25,417 bases of DNA, taken from positions 1 through 25,417 of IMG/VR virus record IMGVR_UViG_3300025310_000225. One strand, written 5' to 3'. Below are positions 12,985 through 19,488 of this stretch, one piece after another; the first letter of the stretch is position 1, and every line of letters begins with the position of its first letter. The stretch comes from a virus. A model generated the notes under the pieces. The model did not search any database, had not been told where the DNA came from, and saw only the letters and a list, made by a program, of their open reading frames with translations. A program made the translations under genes and the position numbers.

Positions 12985-14953
12985 AAAACTTGCCAGAACA
13001 GTCAAGACCCAGGGACCGCAACTGCGCACATTCCGTTTCGACCGAGCCACCGCCAACGAGGAGGCCCGCACAGTGGAGCTCTCCTTTTCCTCGGAGACCC
13101 GCGACGTGGTCCGTTGGTTCGGGATCGAAGTTCTGGGGCATGGCCCGGGCGAGGTGCGCCTCGACAGGATCAACACCGGCGGGCCGGTCTTGGTCGACCA
13201 CAATGGCGATCAGGTCGGTGTTGTTGAGCGGGCCTGGATCGATGAATCCGCCCGCAAGGGTCGCGCCATAGTCCGCTTCAGCCGGTCAGAGCGGGGCGAG
13301 GAAGTGTTCCGGGATGTCCTGGACGACATCCGTCGGAACGTCTCATTCGCCTATGAGGTCTACCGCTACGTACTGGAAGAAGAAGGAAGGAACGGTGCCC
13401 AGGACGTCCTGCGGGCCGTGGATTGGGAACCGCTGGAAATATCCATCGTCTCTATGCCGGCCGACATCTCTGTAGGCGTTGGGCGCTCCCGTGACTTTGC
13501 TCCCCGCGAAATCGAAATATATGCAGCAGTCCCCGACACCGAACCCATCGAACAAAACCAAGGAGGTAACAAAGTTATGAATTGCGAAAAATGCGGCAAA
13601 CCGATGGCTGAGTGCACCTGCGGGCGCTCCCACGCGGCCGGCGGCCCGCCGGCAACAGTAACCTTCGCCCCTGACCAGGAGCGTGCAGCCGAGCGCAAGC
13701 GGATTCAGGAGATTCAGGCCATGGCCGCCCCGTTCCGGGGGAAAGTCTCCGGCGTCGAAGAGCTGGAGACCCAGTTCATCGAAAACGGCCGTAGCGTGGC
13801 CGAATTCTCCCAGGCGGTCCTCGACAAGATGGGTGCCCGCGGAGTTGAGGCCCCCCAGCCGGTGGCCTTCACCTTCAATGAGCGGGAACAGAATGAATAT
13901 TCGGTACTTCGCGCCATCTCCATGGCCGCCGGTCTCCGCGATATGAGCGGCATCGAGTACGATATCCATCAGGAGATCGTGCGCAAGCTCAATGGCCGCG
14001 CCACCAAGGGGCTGTATGTGCCCATGCAGCTGCGGGCAAGCCAGCGGGCGCCGCTCACCACGTCGACGTCCGGCGCCGGTGCTGGCTACTCCGTCGCCAC
14101 CGAAGTGCGGGACATGATAGAGCTGCTCCGCGCCAAAATGCTGGTTCGCCAGCTGGGGGCACAGGTCCTCTCCGGCCTGACCAGCAGCGTGGCATTCCCC
14201 CGGCAGACCGGATCGGCGACCCTCTACTGGACAGGTGAAAATCCCGGCAGCGATGTCGCTGAGTCCAATGCCACCCTGGACCAGGTCATACTTACCCCGA
14301 AAACAGCCCAGGCCACGACCCAGTACAGCCGGCAGCTGCTGCAGCAGTCGTCGATCGACGTGGAAAACTTCGTCCGCAACGACCTGACCGCCGCCGGGGC
14401 GCTGGGGCTCGACGCCGCCGCCATTGCCGGCACCGGCTCCGCCAACCAGCCCCGGGGCATCCTCAGTACCTCGGGTATCGGCTCCGTGGCCGGCGGCGCC
14501 AACGGCGCCCTCCCCACCTACGCGAACATGGTGGCCCTGGAGGCGGCCGTTGCCACCGCCAATGCCGATGTCGGTGCCCTGGGGTATCTCACCACCACCA
14601 AGGCCCGCGGCATCCTCAAGACCACCCCGCGCTTCACTGGTGTGGATACGCCAATATGGACCGACGGTCCCGACGGCTTCGGCATGGTCAACGGCTACCG
14701 GGCCGGCGCCACTACCCAAGTGCCGTCCAACCTGGTCAAGGGGACTTCGGGTGCCGTCTGTTCCGCCATCATCTTCGGCAACTGGAACGACCTCCTGATT
14801 GGGGAGTTCGGCGTCATGGAGATCATCGCCGATCCCTACGCCAAGAAGAAACAGGGGCTCATCGAGGTCACCTCCCTCATGATGTGCGACATCGCCGTCC
14901 GGCATCCGGCATCGTTCGCCGCCATGGTCGATGCCCTCACTACCGGCTTCTGA
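12968..14953 (+). CDS. HK97-type prohead protease fused to major capsid protein, 661 aa
   Basis: Residues about 20-190 are an S78-type prohead protease with candidate catalytic His78 (Leu-Val-Asp-His) and Ser126 (Asn-Val-Ser-Phe), and the Trp-Glu-Pro-Leu-Glu-Ile-Ser segment typical of the family. Residues 204-340 hold a Cys-x2-Cys/Cys-x-Cys knuckle and a helical scaffold or delta-like domain. Residues about 347-660 are an HK97-fold major capsid protein. Protease and capsid would be cleaved after assembly. The start is TTG at 12968 with AAAGGAGGGGAG upstream. No stop separates the parts. An internal strong start at 13577 suggests that a capsid-only product is also made. Confidence 0.9.
   Translation: MPSPLRKLARTVKTQGPQLRTFRFDRATANEEARTVELSFSSETRDVVRWFGIEVLGHGPGEVRLDRINTGGPVLVDHNGDQVGVVERAWIDESARKGRAIVRFSRSERGEEVFRDVLDDIRRNVSFAYEVYRYVLEEEGRNGAQDVLRAVDWEPLEISIVSMPADISVGVGRSRDFAPREIEIYAAVPDTEPIEQNQGGNKVMNCEKCGKPMAECTCGRSHAAGGPPATVTFAPDQERAAERKRIQEIQAMAAPFRGKVSGVEELETQFIENGRSVAEFSQAVLDKMGARGVEAPQPVAFTFNEREQNEYSVLRAISMAAGLRDMSGIEYDIHQEIVRKLNGRATKGLYVPMQLRASQRAPLTTSTSGAGAGYSVATEVRDMIELLRAKMLVRQLGAQVLSGLTSSVAFPRQTGSATLYWTGENPGSDVAESNATLDQVILTPKTAQATTQYSRQLLQQSSIDVENFVRNDLTAAGALGLDAAAIAGTGSANQPRGILSTSGIGSVAGGANGALPTYANMVALEAAVATANADVGALGYLTTTKARGILKTTPRFTGVDTPIWTDGPDGFGMVNGYRAGATTQVPSNLVKGTSGAVCSAIIFGNWNDLLIGEFGVMEIIADPYAKKKQGLIEVTSLMMCDIAVRHPASFAAMVDALTTGF
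13577..14953 (+). CDS. Nested in-frame start: scaffold/major capsid product, 458 aa
   Basis: AAGGAGGT at 13560-13567, a near-perfect SD, lies 9 bases before ATG 13577, in the same frame as the protease-capsid fusion. The resulting protein begins with a small Cys-x2-Cys ... Cys-x-Cys knuckle, continues with an acidic helical domain that could act as scaffold, and ends with the complete HK97 capsid domain. Many more capsid than protease copies are needed per head, so independent initiation here would make sense. Whether the full fusion, this product, or both are made cannot be told from sequence alone. Confidence 0.65.
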   Translation: MNCEKCGKPMAECTCGRSHAAGGPPATVTFAPDQERAAERKRIQEIQAMAAPFRGKVSGVEELETQFIENGRSVAEFSQAVLDKMGARGVEAPQPVAFTFNEREQNEYSVLRAISMAAGLRDMSGIEYDIHQEIVRKLNGRATKGLYVPMQLRASQRAPLTTSTSGAGAGYSVATEVRDMIELLRAKMLVRQLGAQVLSGLTSSVAFPRQTGSATLYWTGENPGSDVAESNATLDQVILTPKTAQATTQYSRQLLQQSSIDVENFVRNDLTAAGALGLDAAAIAGTGSANQPRGILSTSGIGSVAGGANGALPTYANMVALEAAVATANADVGALGYLTTTKARGILKTTPRFTGVDTPIWTDGPDGFGMVNGYRAGATTQVPSNLVKGTSGAVCSAIIFGNWNDLLIGEFGVMEIIADPYAKKKQGLIEVTSLMMCDIAVRHPASFAAMVDALTTGF

Positions 14954-14965
14954 TCCGGCGTTCTT

Positions 14966-14988
14966 CCCCGGGGGCATCGCCCCCGGGG
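14966..14988. repeat. 10-bp GC hairpin after the capsid gene
   Basis: CCCCGGGGGC (14966-14975) pairs with GCCCCCGGGG (14979-14988) around loop ATC. No T-tract follows, so a role in mRNA stability or processing of the capsid message is more likely than termination. Confidence 0.7.
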
Positions 14989-15011
14989 CACCATAGCCAA
15001 AAGGAGCAGGC

Positions 15012-15206
15012 ATGAATGTCATCATCACCGAAAGCATCCTCATCGCCGGGAAGCACGTCGAAAAGGGCACGGTAAAAGCCCTCGACGCAGAGACAGCCCG
15101 GCTGCTCATCGGCAGCAACCGGGCGGAAGAGGCCACTGTAGAGGCTCTTGCCCTCCTCGAGCAGCGGCGGCCCGGCTCGGCCAAGGCCGCCGGCAAGGGG
15201 GGGTAA
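15012..15206 (+). CDS. Small structural-module protein, 64 aa
   Basis: AAAAGGAGCAGG precedes ATG 15012. The product starts with strands (Val-Ile-Ile-Thr-Glu ... Ile-Leu-Ile-Ala-Gly), then a helix with Glu-Thr-Ala-Arg-Leu-Leu-Ile-Gly, and ends in a Lys/Gly/Ala-rich tail. Small proteins of this look often follow the capsid gene in siphophages, but no family is recognised. A connector or head-decoration role is inferred from position only. It is followed three bases later by the next gene. Confidence 0.6.
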   Translation: MNVIITESILIAGKHVEKGTVKALDAETARLLIGSNRAEEATVEALALLEQRRPGSAKAAGKGG

Positions 15207-15209
15207 CCC

Positions 15210-15515
15210 ATGTTCACCACGGAAGACCGGGCGCTCTTGCTCGAGGAATTCGGCCGGGACATCCCGGTCAGGCTCAACGGAGCGCTGGTCACCACCATAA
15301 GGGGGATTACACAATACGAGGTTGTCGTATCGTCCCCGGGCGAGGCGGAGCTCGGCTCTTCCGTGCTGACTATGCAGATTGACGAGGCGAGCTATTCCGC
15401 CTTGGACCGGTCCGCTAAATACGTTTTCGAGATTAACAGCCTCAGCTACTCGGCTCGCCCCCTGCCGGAGCAGGACGGCTCCGGCTTCGTGAAGTTAGCA
15501 TTACGGAAGGCATAG
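15210..15515 (+). CDS. Putative head-tail joining protein, 101 aa
   Basis: The size and beta-rich character (repeated Val/Ile/Tyr strands with Gly and Pro turns) and the position between the capsid gene and a tail-terminator-like gene resemble lambda gpFII/tail-attachment proteins, which bind the head connector to the tail. No single signature residue pattern confirms this. The start ATG 15210 has GGGGGGTAACCC upstream, a G-rich site. It is cotranscribed with the flanking genes. Confidence 0.5.
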   Translation: MFTTEDRALLLEEFGRDIPVRLNGALVTTIRGITQYEVVVSSPGEAELGSSVLTMQIDEASYSALDRSAKYVFEINSLSYSARPLPEQDGSGFVKLALRKA

Positions 15516-15521
15516 CCGCCT

Positions 15522-15980
15522 ATGAGCAAAGAGCTGGACATCCTGACCCGCCTCGAAACCGCGCTGCGGGGCATCCTGATTGCCGGCGGTTGCCAGACCG
15601 ACGCCGGGGCGAACGTATACAGAAACCTCGAATACGAGGCCGCCCCGGAAGCGGCCCTCTACCCCTGCATCATCTATTTCCCGGGGGAGCTGTCGAGCGG
15701 CTACGAAGGCGACGTCCCTCCCTCCCTTGGGGAGCAGAACAATTTTCTTCCCGTCCGGATCGAGGCCTACATCCTCGACGATGAACGGGGCGCGCAGGGA
15801 CAGGCGCTGAAGGGAGATCTCCGCAAAGCCCTTGCCGCCGCCGGCGACTTCGGCGGGCTCGTGGAGGAGTTGCAGGGATACAGGGCCGCCGCAGCGGTAC
15901 ACTCCGGCGCGGACGGGTACTGGAGCTACGTTTCCGCTGATTTCACCATCTTCTATGTCACTGCCTGGGGGGAAATGTAA
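15522..15980 (+). CDS. Putative tail terminator (gpU-like), 152 aa
   Basis: A starting helix (Leu-Asp-Ile-Leu-Thr-Arg-Leu-Glu), Ala-Ala-Leu-Tyr-Pro-Cys-Ile-Ile-Tyr near residue 45, a strand rich in Pro-Val-Arg-Ile-Glu-Ala-Tyr and a long amphipathic helix followed by C-terminal strands fit the alpha/beta fold of siphophage tail terminators, which cap the growing tail tube and join it to the head. Family assignment rests on layout and position. The stop overlaps the next start as TAATG. Confidence 0.5.
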   Translation: MSKELDILTRLETALRGILIAGGCQTDAGANVYRNLEYEAAPEAALYPCIIYFPGELSSGYEGDVPPSLGEQNNFLPVRIEAYILDDERGAQGQALKGDLRKALAAAGDFGGLVEELQGYRAAAAVHSGADGYWSYVSADFTIFYVTAWGEM

Positions 15981-16279
15981 TGACGGAACTGCTGCATGGT
16001 GTTCCCGGCTGGTTTTTGATTATCGTCATCGTGCTCTTCGGCGGTGCCATTACCCTGCTGGGGGGATACTTCCTCTGGTCCGTCAAGGGAATCCTCGCCG
16101 GGTTCAAGGATGCCGTGGAGGAGCTGAAAACCCTGATCCAGAAACTCTTCGACAAGCACGACGACCACGAGAAAAGATTATCCGCCCTCGAGGGGCGCTG
16201 CGAGGGCGTCCGCGACACCGGCGCCCTCTGCAGCGGCGGCCGGCGTTACTACGACCCTGCGGAGCGGCCCGGCCTATGA
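15980..16279 (+). CDS. Membrane protein with coiled coil, 99 aa
   Basis: Residues about 11-33 are one strong transmembrane helix (Phe-Leu-Ile-Ile-Val-Ile-Val-Leu-Phe-Gly-Gly). Residues about 40-70 form a charged coiled coil with a His/Asp/Lys stretch, then a Cys-containing tail. It opens the lysis cassette and could be a pinholin-like, holin-partner or spanin-like protein. No family is recognised. Its start overlaps the tail-terminator stop by one base, and its stop overlaps the 29-aa gene (ATGA). Confidence 0.55.
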   Translation: MTELLHGVPGWFLIIVIVLFGGAITLLGGYFLWSVKGILAGFKDAVEELKTLIQKLFDKHDDHEKRLSALEGRCEGVRDTGALCSGGRRYYDPAERPGL

Positions 16280-16365
16280 GCTGGAACTGCCCCGTCCGGC
16301 GACAATACGGGCACCACGGCAAAGGGAGGGAATGCCACGCATGCCGCAATCAGGAAAAGGGATGA
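16276..16365 (+). CDS. Tiny zinc-knuckle-like protein, 29 aa
   Basis: ATGA overlaps lie at both ends: the start at 16276 overlaps the previous stop, and the stop overlaps the endolysin start at 16362. In 29 residues there are Cys5, His14, His15, Cys22, His23 and Cys25, enough for one zinc site. Exact coupling on both sides argues that it is translated. A purely translational relay role is also possible. The family is not recognised. Confidence 0.5.
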   Translation: MSWNCPVRRQYGHHGKGRECHACRNQEKG

Positions 16366-16949
16366 GCCAGCGCTTTCAACGGGCCTTCACCGCCGTCATG
16401 GGCCGCGAGGGGGGATGGGCCGATAACCCCGCCGATCACGGGGGCGAGACCTACAAGGGCATTGCCCGCAAATTCTGGGCCTCGTGGCCGGGGTGGGCCA
16501 TCGTCGACGTCATCAAGGGGGACTACCGCGCCACCGCTCCCCGGTTCGGGTGCCCAGGGTACAAGACCTACGCCGCCGATCTCAGCAAGCGTCTCGCCGA
16601 TCACTCGGGGCTGCAATACCTGGTTGAGATCTTCTACTGGAAAAACTTCTGGCTCGCCGCCTACGATAGTCTGTCCTATGAGCCCCTGGCCGTCTGGCTC
16701 TTCGACAAGGGGGTCAACATGGGGCTCTCGGGCGGCAAGAGCCGGGCGCACCGCTGGCTGCAGGAGGCCCTCGCTGTAACAGTGGACGGCCTTATCGGCC
16801 CCCAGACCATCCGGGCGGTCAACAGCCATCCCGAGCCCGCCAGACTCCTGGAAGAAGCCCGGGAGAAGGCCCGCGAATACTACCGCTCCCTCGCCCGGCA
16901 CGATCCGTCCCAGGCTCAGTTCTTGGCCGGCTGGCTGGCCAGAGCGTAA
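16362..16949 (+). CDS. Endolysin, glycoside hydrolase family 108, 195 aa
   Basis: The N-terminal segment Gly-Arg-Glu16-Gly-Gly-Trp ... Asp-His-Gly-Gly-Glu-Thr is the GH108 active-site signature with Glu16 as the likely catalytic acid. A C-terminal PG_binding_3-like region (about 110-180) includes Gly-Leu-Ile-Gly-Pro-Gln-Thr. The enzyme cleaves the glycan strand of peptidoglycan at lysis. There is no signal peptide, so release needs a holin. ATG 16362 is favoured over 16332 because it overlaps the 29-aa gene stop and has AGGAAAAGGG upstream. Confidence 0.9.
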   Translation: MSQRFQRAFTAVMGREGGWADNPADHGGETYKGIARKFWASWPGWAIVDVIKGDYRATAPRFGCPGYKTYAADLSKRLADHSGLQYLVEIFYWKNFWLAAYDSLSYEPLAVWLFDKGVNMGLSGGKSRAHRWLQEALAVTVDGLIGPQTIRAVNSHPEPARLLEEAREKAREYYRSLARHDPSQAQFLAGWLARA

Positions 16950-16975
16950 CATCTACCGACAAAGGAGACCCGCGA

Positions 16976-17146
16976 ATGCTGAAATACATTACCGACCGCC
17001 TCAAGGAGCGCAGCACCTGGCTCGGCATCATCGCCATCGTGACCGCCGCCGGCGTGGCCCTTACCCCCGAGCAGACCGAAGCCATAGCCGCTGCCGGCGC
17101 CGCCGTCGGGGGGCTAGTGGCCGTTTTTACCGCCGACCACCCATGA
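16976..17146 (+). CDS. Holin-like protein, 56 aa
   Basis: AAAGGAGACCCGCGA precedes ATG 16976. The protein has a Lys/Arg-rich N-terminus, a hydrophobic segment at about 14-29 (Trp-Leu-Gly-Ile-Ile-Ala-Ile-Val), a short Thr-Pro-Glu-Gln turn and a second Ala/Gly/Val-rich hydrophobic segment at about 37-52. This two-segment layout is typical of small phage holins that open the inner membrane for endolysin. It lies between endolysin and Rz genes, and its stop overlaps the Rz start (ATGA). Confidence 0.7.
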   Translation: MLKYITDRLKERSTWLGIIAIVTAAGVALTPEQTEAIAAAGAAVGGLVAVFTADHP

Positions 17147-17394
17147 TAGCTGTCATCCTCCAGATAATCGCGGGCCTCGGTGGAATCGTCTCCCTCTGGC
17201 TCCGCGATTACTACTCCGCCGGTGCGAAGGCGAAACGGGAACAGGAGGCAGGCAATGCGGCAATACAGCAAGGCCGTACTGCTCTGGTGGATGGCGATAC
17301 CGATGCTGTTTCTGCCCGTGTTGACCGCCTGCTCCGGGCCGAAGCAGACCGTCGTGCTGCCGGAATCCAGGACGGCAAAACTCAGACCAGGTGA
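17143..17394 (+). CDS. Rz-like inner-membrane spanin, 83 aa
   Basis: Residues about 2-20 form an N-terminal membrane anchor (Ile-Ala-Val-Ile-Leu-Gln-Ile-Ile-Ala-Gly-Leu). The rest is a charged Ala/Arg/Glu/Gln helix predicting a periplasmic coiled coil. This is the design of i-spanins, which with Rz1 fuse the inner and outer membranes in the last step of lysis. It overlaps the holin stop and contains most of the Rz1 gene in another frame, as in lambda. It is short compared with lambda Rz (153 aa). Confidence 0.7.
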   Translation: MIAVILQIIAGLGGIVSLWLRDYYSAGAKAKREQEAGNAAIQQGRTALVDGDTDAVSARVDRLLRAEADRRAAGIQDGKTQTR

Positions 17395-17476
17395 GCCGGC
17401 CCCTTTCGCGGGCTGGCTTCTCACGGATTCGGCCGCCGCCACACTCCTGGAGGCGGCCGAACGCTGCAAGCAGTAA
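17255..17476 (+). CDS. Rz1-like outer-membrane spanin lipoprotein, nested, 73 aa
   Basis: ATG 17255 has a perfect AGGAGG (17242-17247) upstream. The signal peptide runs to Leu-Thr-Ala-Cys26, a good lipobox. The mature chain of about 48 residues includes Pro residues and ends in a helical segment. It overlaps the Rz-like gene by 140 bases in a different frame, the arrangement typical of Rz/Rz1 pairs. It would sit in the outer membrane and bind the Rz coiled coil. Confidence 0.75.
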   Translation: MRQYSKAVLLWWMAIPMLFLPVLTACSGPKQTVVLPESRTAKLRPGEPAPFAGWLLTDSAAATLLEAAERCKQ

Positions 17477-17489
17477 AAGGAGCCCGACA

Positions 17490-17684
17490 ATGGCGAACAT
17501 TACCGTCAGAGCAAAGATTACCGCCGGCTATCACCCCGGCCTGCGGGCCGAAATCGTGGAGGGGCACGAATACACCATGGATGAATGCGAGTGGTCCGAA
17601 GAGCTCTTCGAGCGCCCCGCGTCCGACTGGCTCGCCCCTTGGGAACAGCCGCCTGAACCGAAACGACAGAAGGGAGGGAAATAA
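17490..17684 (+). CDS. Small hypothetical protein, 64 aa
   Basis: AAAAGGAGCCCGACA precedes ATG 17490, which is better than the longer in-frame start inside Rz1. Residues 1-30 alternate in a strand-like way (Ile-Thr-Val-Arg-Ala-Lys-Ile), followed by an acidic segment with Trp and a Pro/Lys-rich tail. It resembles small phage proteins found just before tail tube genes, but no family is recognised. It ends two bases before the tail tube start. Confidence 0.6.
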   Translation: MANITVRAKITAGYHPGLRAEIVEGHEYTMDECEWSEELFERPASDWLAPWEQPPEPKRQKGGK

Positions 17685-17686
17685 CC

Positions 17687-18748
17687 ATGCCCGCAGGAGT
17701 AGCAGGAAGTGAACTGAAATTCGCCCTCAAGAAAGCGACCACCTGGAACACGCCGGTGGCGTGCGGAGCCAACGACGGCTTCCTTGCGCTGCCCACCGGC
17801 ATCAAGCGCGATGCCGCCGTCGAGATTGACGACTCCCTGGGGCAGTTCTTCATTGCTGGAGCCACCCCCGGCGCCGTCAAGGTAGAAGGTGATCTCCCCC
17901 TTTACCTCCGTTACGATGGGTGCGATCTGCTTCTGGCCCTCTTCATGGGCGTGGCCGGAGCCCCCACCGTGAACCCCGGCTTTGCCAGCGCCTACGACTA
18001 CATCTACAAGTGGGCCGTGAACACCGACGGGCTCTTCGCCACCTTCGCCAAGCACATGAAGAACTACATCGCCGAAACTCCGTCGCTGAAGGTCGCCGGC
18101 ATCACCATTAAGGGAGAGACCGGCAAGCCGCTGCAGCTCATCGCCAACTGCATCGGCAACGACGTGGTCACCAACTCCACCACCAACACCACCGTTACCT
18201 TCAACAGCGTCACTATCCCCGAAACCGGCAACCGGATCAACTTCGGGCAAGGGGTCTTCCGGATGAACGACCAATCAGGAGCGGCCCTCGGCAGCGGCGA
18301 CGTCATCGCCCCCAGCTCCTTCGAGCTCACCGCCAAGCGCAAGCTGGCCGGGGTCTACGGGCAATACAAGACATCCTTTGCCGGCAATGCCCAGGACGTC
18401 ATCGACGAGCCCACCAACGACGGCAGCCCCGAAATAACCCTGAAGCTCCAGTTCCCCCGGCACACCTCAGTCACCCGGCTCAACGACCTGGGCAACGACG
18501 TCAGGAAAAAGATGGACATCACCTTTACCGGCCAGCTCATCGGAGGCACCGCCTACCGGATGTTCAAGATTCAGCTGCCGCACCTGATGCTGAAGAGCGT
18601 CGATGTGGTGGACGAAGCTGGAATCATCAAGGAGCCGGTGGAATTCCTCGTGCTCCCCGCCGCCACCGCCCCCACTGGGATGACCGGCATCACCGACCCG
18701 TTCTGGCTCAGCGGCACCAACAAGCGCAGCACCAACCCGCTGGCTTAA
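17687..18748 (+). CDS. Major tail tube protein, 353 aa
   Basis: The beta-rich sequence with an N-terminal Glu-Leu-Lys-Phe-Ala-Leu-Lys-Lys strand, Thr-Trp-Asn-Thr-Pro, a Gly-Asp-Leu-Pro-Leu-Tyr-Leu-Arg-Tyr segment and repeated Val-Thr/Ser-rich strands resembles the Phage_tube_2-type siphophage tail tube family. It polymerises into hexameric rings around the tape measure. The position before the G/GT chaperones and the tape measure supports this. It is longer than lambda gpV (246 aa), so it may carry an extra surface domain. The gene is followed by a 63-base gap with an AGGAG site. Confidence 0.8.
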   Translation: MPAGVAGSELKFALKKATTWNTPVACGANDGFLALPTGIKRDAAVEIDDSLGQFFIAGATPGAVKVEGDLPLYLRYDGCDLLLALFMGVAGAPTVNPGFASAYDYIYKWAVNTDGLFATFAKHMKNYIAETPSLKVAGITIKGETGKPLQLIANCIGNDVVTNSTTNTTVTFNSVTIPETGNRINFGQGVFRMNDQSGAALGSGDVIAPSSFELTAKRKLAGVYGQYKTSFAGNAQDVIDEPTNDGSPEITLKLQFPRHTSVTRLNDLGNDVRKKMDITFTGQLIGGTAYRMFKIQLPHLMLKSVDVVDEAGIIKEPVEFLVLPAATAPTGMTGITDPFWLSGTNKRSTNPLA

Positions 18749-18811
18749 TTAAGCGGGGACCATGGGCCGGGAATCAGGGACCGGGGAAAACGAAGCGATA
18801 AGGAGTCATTG

Positions 18812-19228
18812 ATGGACATACGCAGGCTCAAGAACAACGATCTGAAAGTATGGCTCCCCATGATGGATGGGGTTGAAGTCCTCGCCCGGCACGTCACCCA
18901 GCGGGAATTTGACGCCATTTCGAGGCAGGCCACCGAAGTGAGGTCTGATCCGGTCACGCGCACCCGCCGCGAGGAACGGGACGAACAGCAGTTCCGTTCA
19001 CTCCTGGCCCGTGCCGTGGTCCTTGACTGGAGGGGCATCTCCGACGGCGAAGCCCCGTTCCCCTGCACCCCGGAAAACATCGACTACCTGGTCGAAGAGT
19101 GCACCGAGTTCCGGCTCCTCGTCATGGACGCCCCCCTGTCGCTGGAACGGATGCTGGCGGCCGAAAAGGAGGCGGAAAGAAAAAACTCCTCAACCACCTC
19201 GCAGCCATCCGGGACTATCCCGGCGTAA
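18812..19228 (+). CDS. Tail assembly chaperone (G-like), 138 aa
   Basis: ATAAGGAGTCATTG precedes ATG 18812. The protein is mainly helical and charged, as in lambda gpG-type chaperones that coat the tape measure during tail assembly. The position between tail tube and tape measure is diagnostic. Near the 3' end, at 19180-19186, is the slippery heptamer A AAA AAC in the correct frame. Ribosomes that do not slip end at the TAA at 19226-19228, which lies inside the downstream hairpin. Confidence 0.8.
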   Translation: MDIRRLKNNDLKVWLPMMDGVEVLARHVTQREFDAISRQATEVRSDPVTRTRREERDEQQFRSLLARAVVLDWRGISDGEAPFPCTPENIDYLVEECTEFRLLVMDAPLSLERMLAAEKEAERKNSSTTSQPSGTIPA

Positions 19229-19237
19229 GCTGCGAGG
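19167..19237 (+). promoter_or_regulatory. Programmed -1 frameshift signal
   Basis: All three parts known from the dnaX signal are present: an internal SD-like AGGAGG (19167-19172), the heptamer A AAA AAC (19180-19186) in the zero frame as X XXY YYZ, and after a 10-base spacer a two-part stem-loop. The lower stem CCTCGCAGC/GCTGCGAGG pairs 19197-19205 with 19229-19237; the upper stem CCGGGA/TCCCGG pairs 19209-19214 with 19218-19223. Confidence 0.85.
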
Positions 19238-19488
19238 CGTGCCGGGAGGCCCTCGACACCGACGGAGTAACGCCCGATTGCGAGGCTGGGCGGGAATGCC
19301 TGATCCCCCCGCTCCTGCCGGCCGGCCGGCGGGCGCTGGAACTGCGGGGTCTCCTGGTGAGGCTCCACCCCACTGTCGATGCCGGCACCGTCTGCCGGCT
19401 GTTCGGCGCCACCCTCGATGATCTGGAGCTCTTGGCCCTCATTGAGGACACCCTGAAGGAGCACAAGCCCGATGGCGAAGGACGTTAG
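19186..19488 (+). CDS. T-like extension of tail chaperone GT, read by -1 frameshift from 18812
   Basis: This frame has no start of its own after the slippery site. A -1 shift at 19180-19186 would continue the G-like protein (125 codons) into 100 more residues, giving a GT product of about 225 aa encoded by 18812-19488. The extension begins Leu-Leu-Asn-His-Leu, has Cys-x2-Cys and a later Cys pair that could bind zinc, and ends in a helical segment. In lambda the T domain links the tape measure to tail tube subunits. The 3' end overlaps the tape measure start by 17 bases. Confidence 0.75.
   Translation, partial: LLNHLAAIRDYPGVSCEACREALDTDGVTPDCEAGRECLIPPLLPAGRRALELRGLLVRLHPTVDAGTVCRLFGATLDDLELLALIEDTLKEHKPDGEGR

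Noticed and set aside
11230-13203. Long minus-strand open frame opposite the portal gene (similar ones at 13343-15298 and 19499-21133)
   Set aside because: High GC leaves few stops on the opposite strand; the + frames encode recognisable proteins with ribosome sites and overlaps, while the minus frames do not.
14966-14988. Intrinsic terminator after the capsid gene
   Set aside because: The stem is strong but no T-tract follows, and the next genes belong to the same module with an SD immediately downstream.
19180-19228. Sequencing error or true frameshift mutation in the tail chaperone gene
   Set aside because: The heptamer, internal SD and stem-loop are all correctly placed, and a -1 fusion at this position is the known siphophage G/GT arrangement.
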